A stretch of DNA of 50,000 nt from Prorocentrum cordatum (Eukaryota; Sar; Dinophyceae; Prorocentrales; Prorocentraceae), in contig CAUYUJ010015844.1 in NCBI GenBank assembly GCA_963575745.1, forward strand, positions 181,022 to 231,021, in the 5' to 3' direction. Position 1 is the first letter of the stretch, and each line of letters starts with the position of its first letter. Made by a program: the position numbers and the translations under genes. The notes under the pieces are model-generated. The model searched no databases. It was not told where the DNA came from and worked only from the letters and a program-made list of their open reading frames with translations. Below are positions 1 to 9,926 of the stretch, piece after piece.

Positions 1-1500
1 TCTTAAGAAGTGGCGCCTAGGCGCCGCGTCGAATATGCGATAGCGATGCTCGACCTTGTTATCAGGGTGGGCGCAGTGTCTCGCGAACTCCGACGGGGCG
101 CTCGCTGCGGCCTCCTGCCTGGGTCGTGGTCAGATAAGCCCGACCCGTGATTAAGTGCATCATTTGCGGCATGGGCATCGCGGCGAACCGTTCCTCCGGC
201 GCGCGGCGCGACGGCTGGCGGGGCAGGGCGGCTGTCGCCGCGCCCCTCAAAGTTTGCTGTCGCACCTGGCGTAATCTGGTGGCGGCCTTGCAGCTGGGTC
301 GCAGCCTCCCAGTGTCTGTGGACGACCGTGCGTCCTCGCTGAAACGCCTGGCGCTTCTCTTGCTGTTGGCCTGGCGGGCGCGGCGGCGGGCGCGGGGCGG
401 GCCCCGCGCCGGGGCGACCGAGGGCCCGGCCGCTGCCGCCGCGGCAGCGGCCGCGGGCGCCTGCGCCGATGCAGGGGCGGCGGAGGTTTGCGCCGTTGCC
501 CCGTGCGCCGCGGCCGCTGGCGCGAGCGAGCCTTTCGCGCTGACGGCGACGGCGCGTTGCGTTGCAGTGCGGCCGCGGTGGCGTGGGTCAGGCTGGCCGC
601 GAGGCAGAAAGTGGAGCGTCGGATTTTGGTTCCCTGGGCCGTTGGTCACCCCGCGGGGCCGCGCCCGTCGAGGGGGGGAGGGGGGGGGGCGAGGAGGACA
701 AGGATGATGAGGAGGAGAAGAGAATGGTAGAGAGGGCGCGAGGACGAGGGAAGGGGGGGGGAAAGGCGAAGAGGGGCGACGGGGAGAGGGTGGGGGGGGG
801 GCCGAGGATAATCGAAGAGGACCGAAGTTTTCGGGCGTCATTGGCTCTGTTCGGGCCTTTGCAAATCTCAGGGAGCCCCTGGGGGCCATCGGGCGTGTCC
901 GATGCCCCCCCCGAGACGTGCCTCTCCAGACGTAGCCGGGGAAATCGAGGAGGCCGTCGCGTCCCGCCCTTCCTTGGCACGGGGCGCAGGAACGCCCGAA
1001 AACGATTGGGGGCGAGAAGCTGACTGCGACCGCGACCGCGACGAAGACGACCGCGACGAACACGCTCGCGACGACGACGATGACGACCAAAACCATCACG
1101 ACCGCGACCGAACGCACGCGTGGGCTTGGTAATTGCGAGGTGATGGCAGTGCCGCCGCATCTGCGGGAGGCGCCGCCCCGCGCTGGTCAGCAAGTCGGCG
1201 CTCCATCCGCGGCCGCCGTGCGGGGGGCCGGAGCGGGTGACTCAACGGCTCGTGGAGCGCGCTCCGCGGGTTCAGGCATGGCGGTGCGCGGCGCGAGCTC
1301 CCGCGGAATAGGGCGGGGCGCGCGGGCGCGGCGACGCGAGGTGCTTCGTGGGCGCTCGCAGCAAGTTCTTTGATGCCGTCGCCCCGCTGGAGCTCGACCG
1401 CCACGGCGGCGCCGCGTGCAGAGGGAGCGGGCAGGCGCCGAAGTTCTTTGGCACGGCCCTTCTGTGGAAGGATAAATGTCTCCAGTCGCCGAAGCAGTTT
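1..1500. other. GC-rich stretch, no gene recognised
   Basis: Long open frames run through on both strands, but they are Ala/Arg/Pro/Gly-rich, overlap one another and show no domain. A perfect 14-base palindrome (ggcgcctaggcgcc) lies at 13-26. Positions 670-835 are a G/A-rich purine tract, and 1025-1125 is a degenerate CGACGA/CGACCG microsatellite that produces a false Val/Ala-rich hydrophobic start on the minus strand. I see no RNA gene here. Confidence 0.6.
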
Positions 1501-1917
1501 CATGTCCGCGCCTCGCGCAGTAGCAGTCGTGGCGCGCTCCTGGGGGTCGACGACGATGTAGCGTAGAGGAGTGGTGCCTGCGCATCTCCAAATGCGCCAG
1601 TGCATTGCGTCGTGGATTCTGGTACCTGGACCTCGAATCTCGATTCCGCACTGCAACTCCTTCTCGGAAGTGGTGCTGTGAATCTCGTGCGCGGCAACAA
1701 AAAACAACTATTGCAATGCCTGCTGAGGGTTCGGAATCCCGTCAATGGAGGTGCATTGGTAATGGCGTCGTGTACTGGACATCCCTGCTGGTCCTTGTGC
1801 AGCCACGTGGTGCGGGACATGTCCATGGGATCGCTTGCAGGGGGCTCGTGGGGCAGCTTCGCAAAGCAATGGGCGCGTGTGTGCGTCGTTGCACCCGAAT
1901 CGATTCGGGAAATGGCG

Positions 1918-2394
1918 TCAGCTGGGCGTCCTGGTGTGCAGCAGTGTCGGCATGCCCTCGGGCTGCGGGCGTGCCATCTGGCAGGCAAATCCTGCAGCGG
2001 TAGGGCTTGCGCCGCAACGAACGCAAACAAAGAAGGAAACTGGCTGCGTAAAACATGCTTTGCAAATTGTATCGTTTCCGCGTCGGTTCCAAACTGCGAA
2101 GTCTTCGCGGGGGAGGTCCTTCTGACAACAAGCACAGGGTAAGGTCGCGGCAGGTTTGCTCTGATTGCTGGCGCATGCTTTGCAAGTTTTGAGGGCTTTG
2201 TCCTGTTGTGTGTGTGTGTGTGTGTGAATGAGTCGCGTGGCAATTCTTTCGTGCAGACACGGCGCGTAAAAAAAACCTGTTTGGCGCCCGCGGTGCACAA
2301 CAACGGGTGACGATCTGAATGTGCCGTGCGGAAGACTGAATGACATGCGCCCCTCGAGCCAACGCGTCGGAGGTCTGCTGACAAGGGAGACCAC
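1918..2394 (-). CDS. possible zinc-finger protein fragment
   Basis: The minus-strand frame holds four CxxC pairs in a row: CKAC at residues 71-74, CACC at 87-90, CKAC at 111-114 and CVRC at 124-127 (about 2184-2014). The segment around the second and third pairs (LPREDFAVWNRRGNDTICKAC) has the spacing of small treble-clef or zinc-ribbon domains such as Stc1-like fingers. That family name is a guess from the spacing alone. Just upstream, a TGTGTG microsatellite (2211-2226) is read as repeated His-Thr, so the true start is not in this frame as drawn. Related Cys-rich text continues in other frames towards 1900, which suggests frameshift decay or an exon of a spliced gene. No neighbour supports a role. 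It could be a pseudogene or a chance run of cysteines. Confidence 0.35.
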   Translation of the reverse strand: MVSLVSRPPTRWLEGRMSFSLPHGTFRSSPVVVHRGRQTGFFYAPCLHERIATRLIHTHTHTQQDKALKTCKACASNQSKPAATLPCACCQKDLPREDFAVWNRRGNDTICKACFTQPVSFFVCVRCGASPTAAGFACQMARPQPEGMPTLLHTRTPS

Positions 2395-2399
2395 GCGGG

Positions 2400-2690
2400 A
2401 GTGTGAGCATCAAACTGTGGGAGAAGGCAGCCATGAGGAGGATGAGAAAGAGGAGGAGGGAGGGGCAGAGAGAAAGGGGAGGGAGGAGAAGCAAAAGGAA
2501 GACGAGGAGGAGGAACAGGAGGAGGATCAGGAGAAGGAACGGGAAGTGTCAAGGAAAACTGTGCATCAAATGCTGGTTCCGAAGGGCGCTGGATGGAAAA
2601 GTGAAGAAGGCGGCAGAGGAGGAGGAAGTCAGCGATGAAGAGGATGATGAGGAAGAGAATGGAGGGGCGTAGGGAAAAGGGGGGGATGAT
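2400..2690. repeat. GA-rich purine tract
   Basis: The sequence is almost all G and A on the plus strand (gaggag, gaagga units). The Glu/Lys-rich and Arg-rich open frames here come from base composition. A copy of a short dispersed motif (see 2545-2600) interrupts it. Confidence 0.7.
2545..2600 (+). repeat. dispersed ~50-bp motif, copy 1
   Basis: The core reads aactgtgcatcaaatgctgg followed by ttcc and a gcgctgga tail. Copies are found at 4386-4440 and 4600-4655, and a weaker one at 605-645. All sit inside purine-rich tracts, so this looks like a dispersed repeat and not a local accident. Confidence 0.55.
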
Positions 2691-2734
2691 AATCAGGGAG
2701 AGAACGTGATTCACCGCCGCTTTACTATGGAAAA

Positions 2735-4145
2735 TTCCCCTCCCTCTTCCTCGGGAACCCAGGGTTCCCCCCCCTTCGAAAATCCCACTCCTCTGCTGGA
2801 CCCCCCTCCAACCCCTCCTCCCCCCTCCCTCCGGAAAACCGGGGGGGTCACTACTGGTTCGAACCCCCCCCCCTCAAAAAACCTGGGGGGGGCACTACTG
2901 GTTCGAACACCCCCCTCTGGAAAACTGGGGGGGGTCACTACCGGATCGAACCCCCCCCCACTCACAGCCGGCAAACGACTCCCAGGTTCCCACCACCGTC
3001 CGCACCCCCCCCCCCACTCACCGCTGGCAAACGACTCCTTGGTCCCCATCACCGTCCGCACCCCCCCCCCCCACTGCTGTCCCCAGCACCACTGTCTCCT
3101 CCACCACTGTCCCCCCACTGTTCCCACCACTGACCCCACTGTCCCCATCCGTGCCCCCACCACTGTCGCACTGTCTACTGTCCCCACCACTGTTCCCACC
3201 ACGGTCCCACTCTCCCCACTTTCCCCACGATCCCCACCACTGCGCCACTGTCGCCAATGTCCCCACTGTCCCCGCCGCTGTCCCACTGAACTGTCCCACT
3301 GTTCCCACCACTGTCCCCACTGTACCTGTCCCACTGTCCCACCACCGTCTTCGTCACCGCCCTTACCACTGTCCCCACTGTCCCCACCACTGTCCCACTG
3401 TCCCCACATCATTGTCCCCACCACCACCCACCACCACTGTCCCACAATCCCCACTACTGTCCCGCAGTCCCCACTGTTCCCACCATTGTTCCCGCTGTCC
3501 CCAGCGCCTCCACCAGTGTGTCACTGTCCCCACTCTCGCCACCATTGTCCCACCACGGTCCCGCTCTCCCCACTTTCCCCACGGTCCCCACCACTGTCCC
3601 CGCCTCTGTACCACTGTGCTGTCCCACTGCCCCCACTGTCCCCGCCACTGTCCCACTGTGCCCACTGTCCCCACCACTCACTCTCCCCACCGTATTACTG
3701 TCCCACCACCGTCCTCACCACCGCCTCCACCACTGTCCCCACCACTACCGTCTCCAGCACTGTCCCCCCCACCACTGTCCCGCTGTCCCTTCACCACTGT
3801 CCCCACCACCACCGCTCCCACCACTGTCCGCACCTCTGTCCCATTGTCCCCACACCACTGTCCCCACCACTACCGTCCCCACCACTGCCCCAATATCCCC
3901 ACCACTGTCCATCTGTCCCGAGGTGCGGGAATCGTTTGCCGGCGGCGAAGGGGGGGGGGTTTCGAACCGGTGGTGACCCCCACCCGGTTTTCGTGGGGGG
4001 GGGTTCGAACTGATAATGACCCCCCCTTTTCATAATGGACTGGGGGGGGGATTTCGAACCGGTAGTGACCCCTCCCGGTTTTCGAGGGGGGGGGCGGGGA
4101 CGGGTTGGGAACCCCCAGTGACCCCCCCTGGTTTTCCGCCAGCAG
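2735..4145. mobile_element. foldback-like inverted-repeat element around a minisatellite
   Basis: The left arm (about 2740-3060) has several units of the form aaaaccggggg-tcactactggttcgaa-ccccccc, ending with ccggcaaacgactcccagg. The right arm (about 3925-4140) carries the same sequence in reverse complement: gggaatcgtttgccggcg, then ggggtttcgaaccggtggtg and further inverted units. Between the arms lies a long CCCCACCACTGT array. Terminal inverted repeats made of internal subrepeats around a filler resemble foldback transposons. No transposase is visible, so a non-autonomous element or a rearranged satellite are both possible. The Pro/His/Cys-rich and Gly/Trp-rich frames across it are repeat translations. 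Confidence 0.5.
3060..3925. repeat. CCCCACCACTGT minisatellite
   Basis: Degenerate tandem copies of cccaccactgtcccc fill this 0.86-kb block on the plus strand. Many units are interrupted by short variants (cgctgtcccac, ccgtcctcacc). It forms the centre of the inverted-repeat structure at 2735-4145. Confidence 0.85.
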
Positions 4146-4385
4146 CGGTAGAACACGCTCTTTCTAATCAGGAGGAGAAGACGGAGAGGAAGGAAAAGGA
4201 TAGGGTCTGGGGGCTGTCAGGGGTGGTCTTAGGTTTCTCTTGGGTTCCTGAGAGGGTTGCTATTGGAGAGGAAGACGACGAAGAACAGGACGAGGAGGAG
4301 AAAGGGAGAATCCCAGGGAAAGGAGAAGGAAAAGAAACAGCAAGAGAAGGAGGAGTAGGACGAGGAGGGGAAGAAGGTGAGAGAT

Positions 4386-4440
4386 GCCTCAAGGAAAACT
4401 GTGCCTCAAATTCTGGTTCCCAGGGGCGGTGGAGGAAAGG
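4386..4440 (+). repeat. dispersed ~50-bp motif, copy 2
   Basis: It contains aactgtgcctcaaattctgg, then ttcccagggg and a gtggagg tail, closely matching the copy at 2545-2600. Confidence 0.55.
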
Positions 4441-4599
4441 GGAAGGCGATGGGCGAGGACGAAAACGAGAAGGAGAAAGGGGTGGAGGAGTGTGACGGGA
4501 AGGAGGGGGGGCAGAGAGGGAGAAAGGGAGGAGGCGGAGGAGGATGACGAGGAGACGAGGACAGAGAGAGAGAGAGAGAGGGAGGAGGAAGGGGAATAA

Positions 4600-4655
4600 G
4601 CAATTCCATGGACATCTGAGCATCAGATTTTGGTTCCCTGGTCGCTGGAAGAAAA
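4600..4655 (+). repeat. dispersed ~50-bp motif, copy 3
   Basis: It contains catctgagcatcagattttg, then gttccctgg and tcgctggaag, aligning with the copies at 2545 and 4386. The copy near 605-645 (ggattttggttccctggg) is closest to this version. Confidence 0.5.
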
Positions 4656-4854
4656 ATTGGAGAAGTTGGGGGACGAGGGAGGCGACGAGCAGGGGAGGAA
4701 GAGGTGGAGGAGGAGGAAGAGGAGGATGCGGGGGAGAAGGGGTGAAGGGGAAAGAGAAAAGGCGGCGGAGGAGGAAGGCGACGAATAGGAGCAGGAGAGG
4801 GAGGAGGAGGATGAGTGTGAGGATGGGGAGCGCCTAGGAGGCTCTGGAGCCCTC

Positions 4855-5560
4855 TGGGGCTCTCTTGGAGCGTCATGGAGGCTCGTCGGGGCCGTCGGTG
4901 AGTTTGGGGGCTGATCTGGAAAGGCCTGGAGGTTGTTTGGGGCGGCCGAAGCCCGAAAAGGCAACGAAGCAAAAGTCCATGAACAAGTAATGGGAACTGG
5001 GAGTTTTCGGCCTGGAGACGTCCTGGGCTCCCTTGGGGCCTCCTGGGGTTGGGGCCTCTTTGGGGGCCTCTGATGGCCGTTTGGTGCCTCCCGGGGCCGT
5101 CTCAAGGGCCTCGCGGGCCGTTTTGGCGGCTCCGCGGGCCGTCTTGGCCCCTGGAGCCGTTTTCGAACCGTTTTGGAAGCTTCCTGGGCCGCCGCCGGGC
5201 GAGCTTGGGCGAGTCCGGGGCCGCCTGGGAGCGCGCCAGAGCCGGACACGCGCGCACGTGAACACCTCGCCGGTCGTACAACGCATGGAGTCTGGCACTC
5301 GGGGCTCTCTCTGGGGCAGGCTCTCGGGGCGTCTCGGAGGCATCTTGGGCCCGCTGAAAGTTGATTTGGACGTCTTGGGTCGCTATGTTGGGCCCTCTTG
5401 GGCCATCGGCCCGTCTTTTTACCCTCTCGAAATGCTGATGAGGGCCGTCTGAAGGCACTGGTGGGCTGTCTTGGCGCGCCCGCGGGGGCCTGCTCGGCCA
5501 CGAGGGTGGGCCTGGAGCGTACATCGGGAGGTGGGGGGGTCACAGATGTACGGGTTTTCC
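4855..5560. repeat. CCTCTTGGGGCC-type minisatellite, block 1
   Basis: Degenerate units such as ggggcctcttggggcc and ggcctcgcgggccgtcttgg run through the block. The same family recurs at 34600-35560 and 48870-49560 on this strand, and at 7240-7540 and 8030-8105 in reverse complement (ccaagatggcccc). Open frames rich in Gly/Leu/Trp or Pro/Arg here are repeat translations. A TA-rich microsatellite follows at once, as it does for the 34-35 kb block. Confidence 0.7.
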
Positions 5561-5574
5561 TTGTCATTTTATGG

Positions 5575-5690
5575 GTGGAAAGGGACAGACACGTAGATAC
5601 ACACATACGTATATGTGCATATGTGACACATGTTATATATATATATATATATAAAGAATATATACTATCCCTATGCATGCATTCAAATTG
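5575..5690. repeat. TA/ACAT microsatellite
   Basis: Alternating purine/pyrimidine sequence (acacatacgtatatg) runs into an uninterrupted TA run at about 5633-5652. Confidence 0.85.
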
Positions 5691-6380
5691 TCACACTGTT
5701 TTCAATGACCTCACTCGCACGCATAAATTACATAGTTTACTGACCAACCATGGCCATCGTCCGGAATATCCTGGCCGTTCAACGGATCCGAGGAACTGAG
5801 AAATATAAGTTGCTCAAGAATTCAAGACGCCATTGTCAAAACAAACAACATCGAAGCGGAACCAATACTTCAGAAGCGTTCCCATGCCGTCGGCAACCGT
5901 CGGCAACCATTTGCAGAGAAACATGAAGCACACATCAATGGAGGGTCCAATCAAGATGCGGCAGCCGTGTCGTCCCCATTCGACCTGAGCACAACTTCCA
6001 CTCCGATGATCATACAACTCACAATGGTAATCATATTCGTGAATGATCCAGATTGTATTCGCTCCGATCCACTAAGAATTGCTGAATCGGTTGGAGAACA
6101 AGCGTCGCGTATAAACGGCAGATCGTAATCAGCACTAGCTGATGCCCTACCAAATCGCAACAGCTCTTTTAGCACGTGAGTGGTTTAGGGGGCTTCCTCT
6201 TCCAATGCCCTTCGTCCATTTTCAGGGAAGGGTTTACCCCTTGACAATTGAAGCAATTTGAATATTACTCTCCTCTCTCCCCTGGTGGCGTCCGGGAAGT
6301 GGCCGGGCCGCCTCCGCGTACTGTTTTTTCTTACAGGATTCCCGGGATTTGGGTTTTCGCTTGGTTTTTTTTTTTTTGCT
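5690..6380. other. mid-GC unique-looking sequence, no gene recognised
   Basis: Base composition is clearly lower in GC than the flanks. Only short open frames are present and none shows a motif. A pyrimidine run followed by cttacagg near 6325-6342 looks like a splice acceptor, but no adjoining exon could be recognised. Confidence 0.5.
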
Positions 6381-6384
6381 TCAA

Positions 6385-7030
6385 AATGCTGCTCTCGCTG
6401 AAGCGCTGGCTCCATTTTCAAATCGTGCACCCGCTCTAGCGCTGGCATCATTATTTCCAGCGCCATGCCACGGCATGCTTTTCGGTCCTTCTTAATCTAT
6501 TATTATAGGCCCCAACATCTAGAAAATGCCACCCGAAAAACCCATCGGAAGTGATTCCACATTCGATGTCGATTCGTTGATTTTTTTGGCCAACTTTGAG
6601 GCGTCGCCACGCCATGCTATGTCAAGCTGCGCGTCCTCATTTCCGCGCTTCCGCGCTTGGTTTCTTGTTCAAGCAAAAGGGCTGCTCTTGCTGAAGCGCT
6701 GGCCTCATTTTCGGGCTACCGCTCGTTCCGAATCGTGCTCCCGTGACACTGGCCTCATTTCCGCGCTTCCGCTCGTTCCGAATCGTGCTCCCGCTGCAGC
6801 GCTGGCGTCATAATTTCCAGTGCCATGCCACGGCATGATTTTCGGTTCTTCCAAATAGGCCACAACATCAAAACATTGCCTCCCGAAGAAACAATCGGAA
6901 ATTATTCCACATTCGGTGTCGATTCGCTGATTTTTGGACCGCAGAAGCCCCCCCCCACTTTTTGGCGTCGCCATGCCATGCTATGTCATGCTACGCGTGA
7001 GTCTTCAACACCATGCTATGTCTTGTAATG
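6385..7030 (+). repeat. local direct duplication, unit about 360 bp
   Basis: The stretch around 6385-6620 (gctgaagcgctggctccatt, later gccatgccacggcatg, then acattcgatgtcgattcg) recurs at about 6685-7000 with moderate divergence. The second copy has an extra internal duplication (gcttccgctcgttccgaatc occurs twice). The palindrome-rich gccatgccacggcatg core lies near 6464 and 6825. No coding function is apparent. Confidence 0.65.
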
Positions 7031-7079
7031 CTATGCCATGCTACGACATCCGATTGTGCGAATAGAGAGGACATCTACG

Positions 7080-7540
7080 CCATTGTAAGGGATGGGAGGG
7101 AGGGATAGGACGTCAGATATGACGCGAGCGCGCCTAGCTTGCCCTCCCCCCTCCCCCTGGACCTGGACGGGGGGTTCGCGAGTCGTTGGGGCTTCCAAGA
7201 TGGCCCACGCGAAAACACAAGTAAATACGTAGCCACCCGTCTCTGGTCGAACCCCTCCCAAGATGGCCCCAAGATGGCCCCCGAGGCTCCCAAGAGTCCC
7301 GCAGGAGCGCCCCGAGAGGCGCCCACGAGGCCTCAAAAGGCCCCCAATAGGTCCCCAGGAGGCTCCCACAAGACCCCCAAGAAACCACCCGCCCCCGCCC
7401 CGAAACACCCTTTACTCTCCAGGAGGCCCCTGGACGCCCGGTAGACGCCCCTAAGAGTTCTCCAAGACCCCGGGAGACATCCGAAGCGACTCCGAGAGGC
7501 AGCCAAGAGACCTCTGGCAAGCCTTCCTGCTCGCCCTGCT
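7080..7540. repeat. CCAAGATGGCCCC minisatellite, inverted block 2
   Basis: Units such as cccaagatggcccc and ggcccccaataggtccccag are the reverse complement of the CCTCTTGGGG family at 4855-5560. No domain is seen in any frame. Confidence 0.6.
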
Positions 7541-7690
7541 CCTCCTCGTTCTCCTCTTCCTCCTCCTCCTCCTCCTCCTCCTCCTCCTCCTCTGCCCTCT
7601 CTTCCTCATCCGCTTGCTCCTCTTCCTCCTCCCTCCTCCTGTCTCTCCCCCTGCTTCCCCTCCTCCTCCTCCTCCTCCTCCGATTACGCC
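7540..7690. repeat. CTC/TCC trinucleotide microsatellite
   Basis: Nearly pure cctcctcctc runs at 7555-7592 and 7660-7682, with tccctcctcc in between. Poly-Glu and poly-Leu/Pro frames result. Confidence 0.85.
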
Positions 7691-7759
7691 TCCATCCTCC
7701 CCTTCTTGGGCATGCCGACTTCCCCAACCCTTTATTCAACTGTATGCTTTTCCACATCT

Positions 7760-8110
7760 CTCGCTACGCGGCGGGTTGCCGCGTCCAATATGGCCCAAGA
7801 TGACTCCCGAAGGGCTCTGGATATCCCAATATTGCCTCCACCATGGAACACGATCGCTCAAACTGGCGCACCACATTTTATAAGAAGCCTCGAGTCGGCT
7901 CCAAGATGGATCCAAATGGCAACATAGCCTCCCCAAGAGGCCAGAAGCCAAACTTCTTTAAACACACATTGGAATTCGCTGACTTGTGCCTTCTCGCCTT
8001 TTCGCTTCCGATGGGCTTCTGAGGCCTCCAGATGGCTCCCCGATGGCCCCAAGAGCGGCCCATGAGGGCCCCAATGCGGTCCCAAGAGCGCCCCAAGATG
8101 GCCTCAAGAG
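7760..8110. other. spacer with minisatellite remnants
   Basis: The 3' part (8030-8105) is again gatggccccaagagcg-type minisatellite. The 5' part shows short unique-looking sequence without a recognisable gene. Confidence 0.5.
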
Positions 8111-8129
8111 GCGCCGTTAGCGATCGCGC

Positions 8130-8400
8130 GGTGGCGGCGGCGGCAGACGGCGGCTGGCGGCGGCGGCGGCGACCTCAATATCGTCGTCGTCGTCGTCGTT
8201 CTCCTCCTCCCTGTCCTCCCCTCCTCCTCCTCCTCTCCTCCGCCTCCTCCTCCTCCTCCTCCTCCTCCTCCTCGTCCTCCCTCGCCGCCGCCGCATTGTT
8301 TTTCGGCACCGTCGTGTTCCGCCTCTGGAGCACACATGAAAAAAGGAAGAACACAAGCATTAGGAGGAGGAGGAGGAGGAGGAGGATGATGAGGAAGAAC
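8130..8400. repeat. mixed trinucleotide microsatellites (CGG, CGT, CTC, GGA)
   Basis: ggcggcggcg, cgtcgtcgtcgt, then cctcctcctc (8225-8285) and finally aggaggaggagg (8362-8385). Poly-Arg and poly-Ser frames are repeat translations. Confidence 0.85.
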
Positions 8401-8544
8401 GCGGACAAAAACTGGAGCTGGAAAGACGGGGCTTCCGACGCCCCAGCAGCGCGGCAACTCCGTGGTAACGTCTTCGGGTTCTTGGGTTGTCTGGGGGGCG
8501 CCGCGGGCATCTCTTGAGACTGTCGCGGGTGGCCCTTTGGGGAG

Positions 8545-9050
8545 GGGATGTCGCCGCGCAACGCGGTAAGTGCGCGACATCTTCGGAATGCTGCACTCGT
8601 TGGGTTGTTCCCCATATTGTACTCTCAACGCGTGGCTCGCGCCCGCGGCTTCGTCGCAATGTCTGTGCATACCCACGCAATTGAAACGCGGCAGTACACC
8701 GCGCGTGGCATACAAGTGGCTGCAGGAATGGTTATCGCCGCGCAGCGCGGCAGACGCGCAGCCAACCTTTGGAATGCTGCTCTTCTTGGGTTCGCCCCTC
8801 GCGCCCTAAGCATCCTCGCAAATTCTGAGGGCACTTACGAAACCAAACTGCAACAGTACACCGCGGCAAGTCGATGCAACGCTGTTGCTCGCCGCGCAAC
8901 ACGGCAACGGCAACTTGTTGGGTTCTTCCCTACTGTGTGGTCTCAAAACGTGGCATGGACCCGAAGCTTCCTCGCAATGTATGGGTATACCCACGTAGAA
9001 CAACCGTTGCACTACACCGCAGCACAACAAATAACTGCGGCGATATTGCC
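8545..9050 (+). repeat. three diverged tandem copies of a 150-190 bp unit, open in one frame
   Basis: Each copy starts near cgccgcgcaacgcggcaa (about 8550, 8737 and 8890), then has a ttgggttgttccc-like stretch, a gtctcaacgcgtggc-like stretch, cgcaatgt...tacccacg and a cagtacaccgc end. A plus-strand frame from 8548 to 9057 stays open across all three. In it, VGLFPILYSQRVARARGF of copy 1 and VGFFPTVWSQNVAWTRSF of copy 3 are clearly alike, while copy 2 is more diverged. Shared frame over three copies could mean a small repeat protein, but no family is recognised and the unit is not kept at a fixed length. I treat it as a repeat with weak coding potential. Confidence 0.5.
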
Positions 9051-9120
9051 GGGGTGAGATGGAAACAACTATCTCCCCCTGTTGTGGTCAATATATCGGA
9101 ACAAACGGGACGACGCCACT

Positions 9121-9373
9121 CACATATATCCCGATACGTACATACGTACATACAAACATACATAAACACATATTTGCGCATACGTACATACATGCATCCG
9201 TACATGTTTACATACATACACACACATACGTGCATGCATACACACATACACACATACTTATACATGCACACGCACAAATGCATACACAAATACGCATGTA
9301 AATGCACATACACATACATACACATACACATTTACATACACACATATCAACATACATACATATATGCAGTTCT
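9121..9373. repeat. ACAT microsatellite at the left edge of element A
   Basis: Degenerate acat/cata repeats with gtac and gcat variants. The run ends exactly where terminal repeat B2 of element A begins. A similar array in the same orientation resumes at 17062. Confidence 0.9.
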
Positions 9374-9529
9374 ATAGCTTGCTATTGGCCCCTCCCTAGA
9401 CGCCGATGCCATCGCGAAGCGATTGACTATATACAAGACACGCTCCACTGCAAATGTGATAGGGCTCATCATGTTCACAGGAACTCAACCTTGTTCACAT
9501 AGGTATCATGATACCGACGTCTTGAAGCC
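9374..9529 (-). repeat. element A terminal repeat B2 (3' outer)
   Basis: It aligns without gaps to 9771-9926 (both 156 bases, roughly 90% identical). Shared landmarks are ccctagacgccgatgcc, ggctcatcatgttcac and gataccgacgtcttgaagcc. Beyond 9529 a 43-base insertion separates it from a further shared stretch (ccgccgccgtcaa, actctgaatccc). Confidence 0.85.
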
Positions 9530-9678
9530 TTGGTCTGCGCAGGCCTCGCGACGGCGGCGGCGAAAGTGGGAGCCGCCGCCGCCGTCAATAAAAACTCTGA
9601 ATCCCTCGGAGTCCCTGGGTGGGAGCTGAGGTCGAGAGCGCGCGCACAGACGGAAGCGAACTGAACTTGCGGGCAGGG

Positions 9679-9764
9679 CGAGCCAACTCAATTGCGGCAT
9701 CGAGCGTCTCCCTCCCTGCTGCATTGCTGTCTAAACCAAACACTCGTTCAAGGGCTCACTAAAT
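9679..9764 (-). repeat. element A terminal repeat A2
   Basis: This 86-base copy matches 16976-17061 with 3 mismatches, including gcatcgagcgtctccctccc and ttcaagggctcactaaat. It lies 6 bases from B1, giving the B1-A2 junction expected for split direct repeats. Confidence 0.88.
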
Positions 9765-9770
9765 GATTTC

Positions 9771-9926
9771 ATAGAGTGCTATTGGACCTTCCCTAGACGC
9801 CGATGCCATTGCGAAGCGAAAGGCTATATACAAGACGAGCTCCACTGCAAATGTCAGAGGGCTCATCATGTTCACGGGAACTCAACCTTGCTCACATAGG
9901 TATCTGGATACCGACGTCTTGAAGCC
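9771..9926 (-). repeat. element A terminal repeat B1 (inner)
   Basis: Inner copy of the B repeat, paired with 9374-9529. It lies just 3' of the coding part of the element, next to A2. Confidence 0.85.

Larger units (their letters stand above)
4150..4850. repeat. purine-rich tract with two copies of a dispersed motif
   Basis: The plus strand is dominated by ggaggag, gaagga and gagagag runs. Two copies of the motif described at 2545-2600 lie inside it. Glu/Arg-rich open frames follow from composition. Confidence 0.7.

Noticed and set aside
62-1117. 351-codon minus-strand frame beginning with a Val/Ala-rich hydrophobic stretch
   Set aside because: The hydrophobic start is a translation of a CGACGA microsatellite and the rest is Pro/Ala/Arg-rich with equally long overlapping frames.
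2706-4013. 435-codon Pro/His/Cys-rich frame that looks like a repeat protein
   Set aside because: It is a translation of the CCCCACCACTGT minisatellite and its inverted arms; other frames are equally open.
8930-9331. Cys/Tyr/Met-rich and His/Thr-rich frames in ACAT microsatellites (also at 17045-17478 and 35580-36145)
   Set aside because: ACAT/ATGT repeats give the same residues in every such array; no domain.
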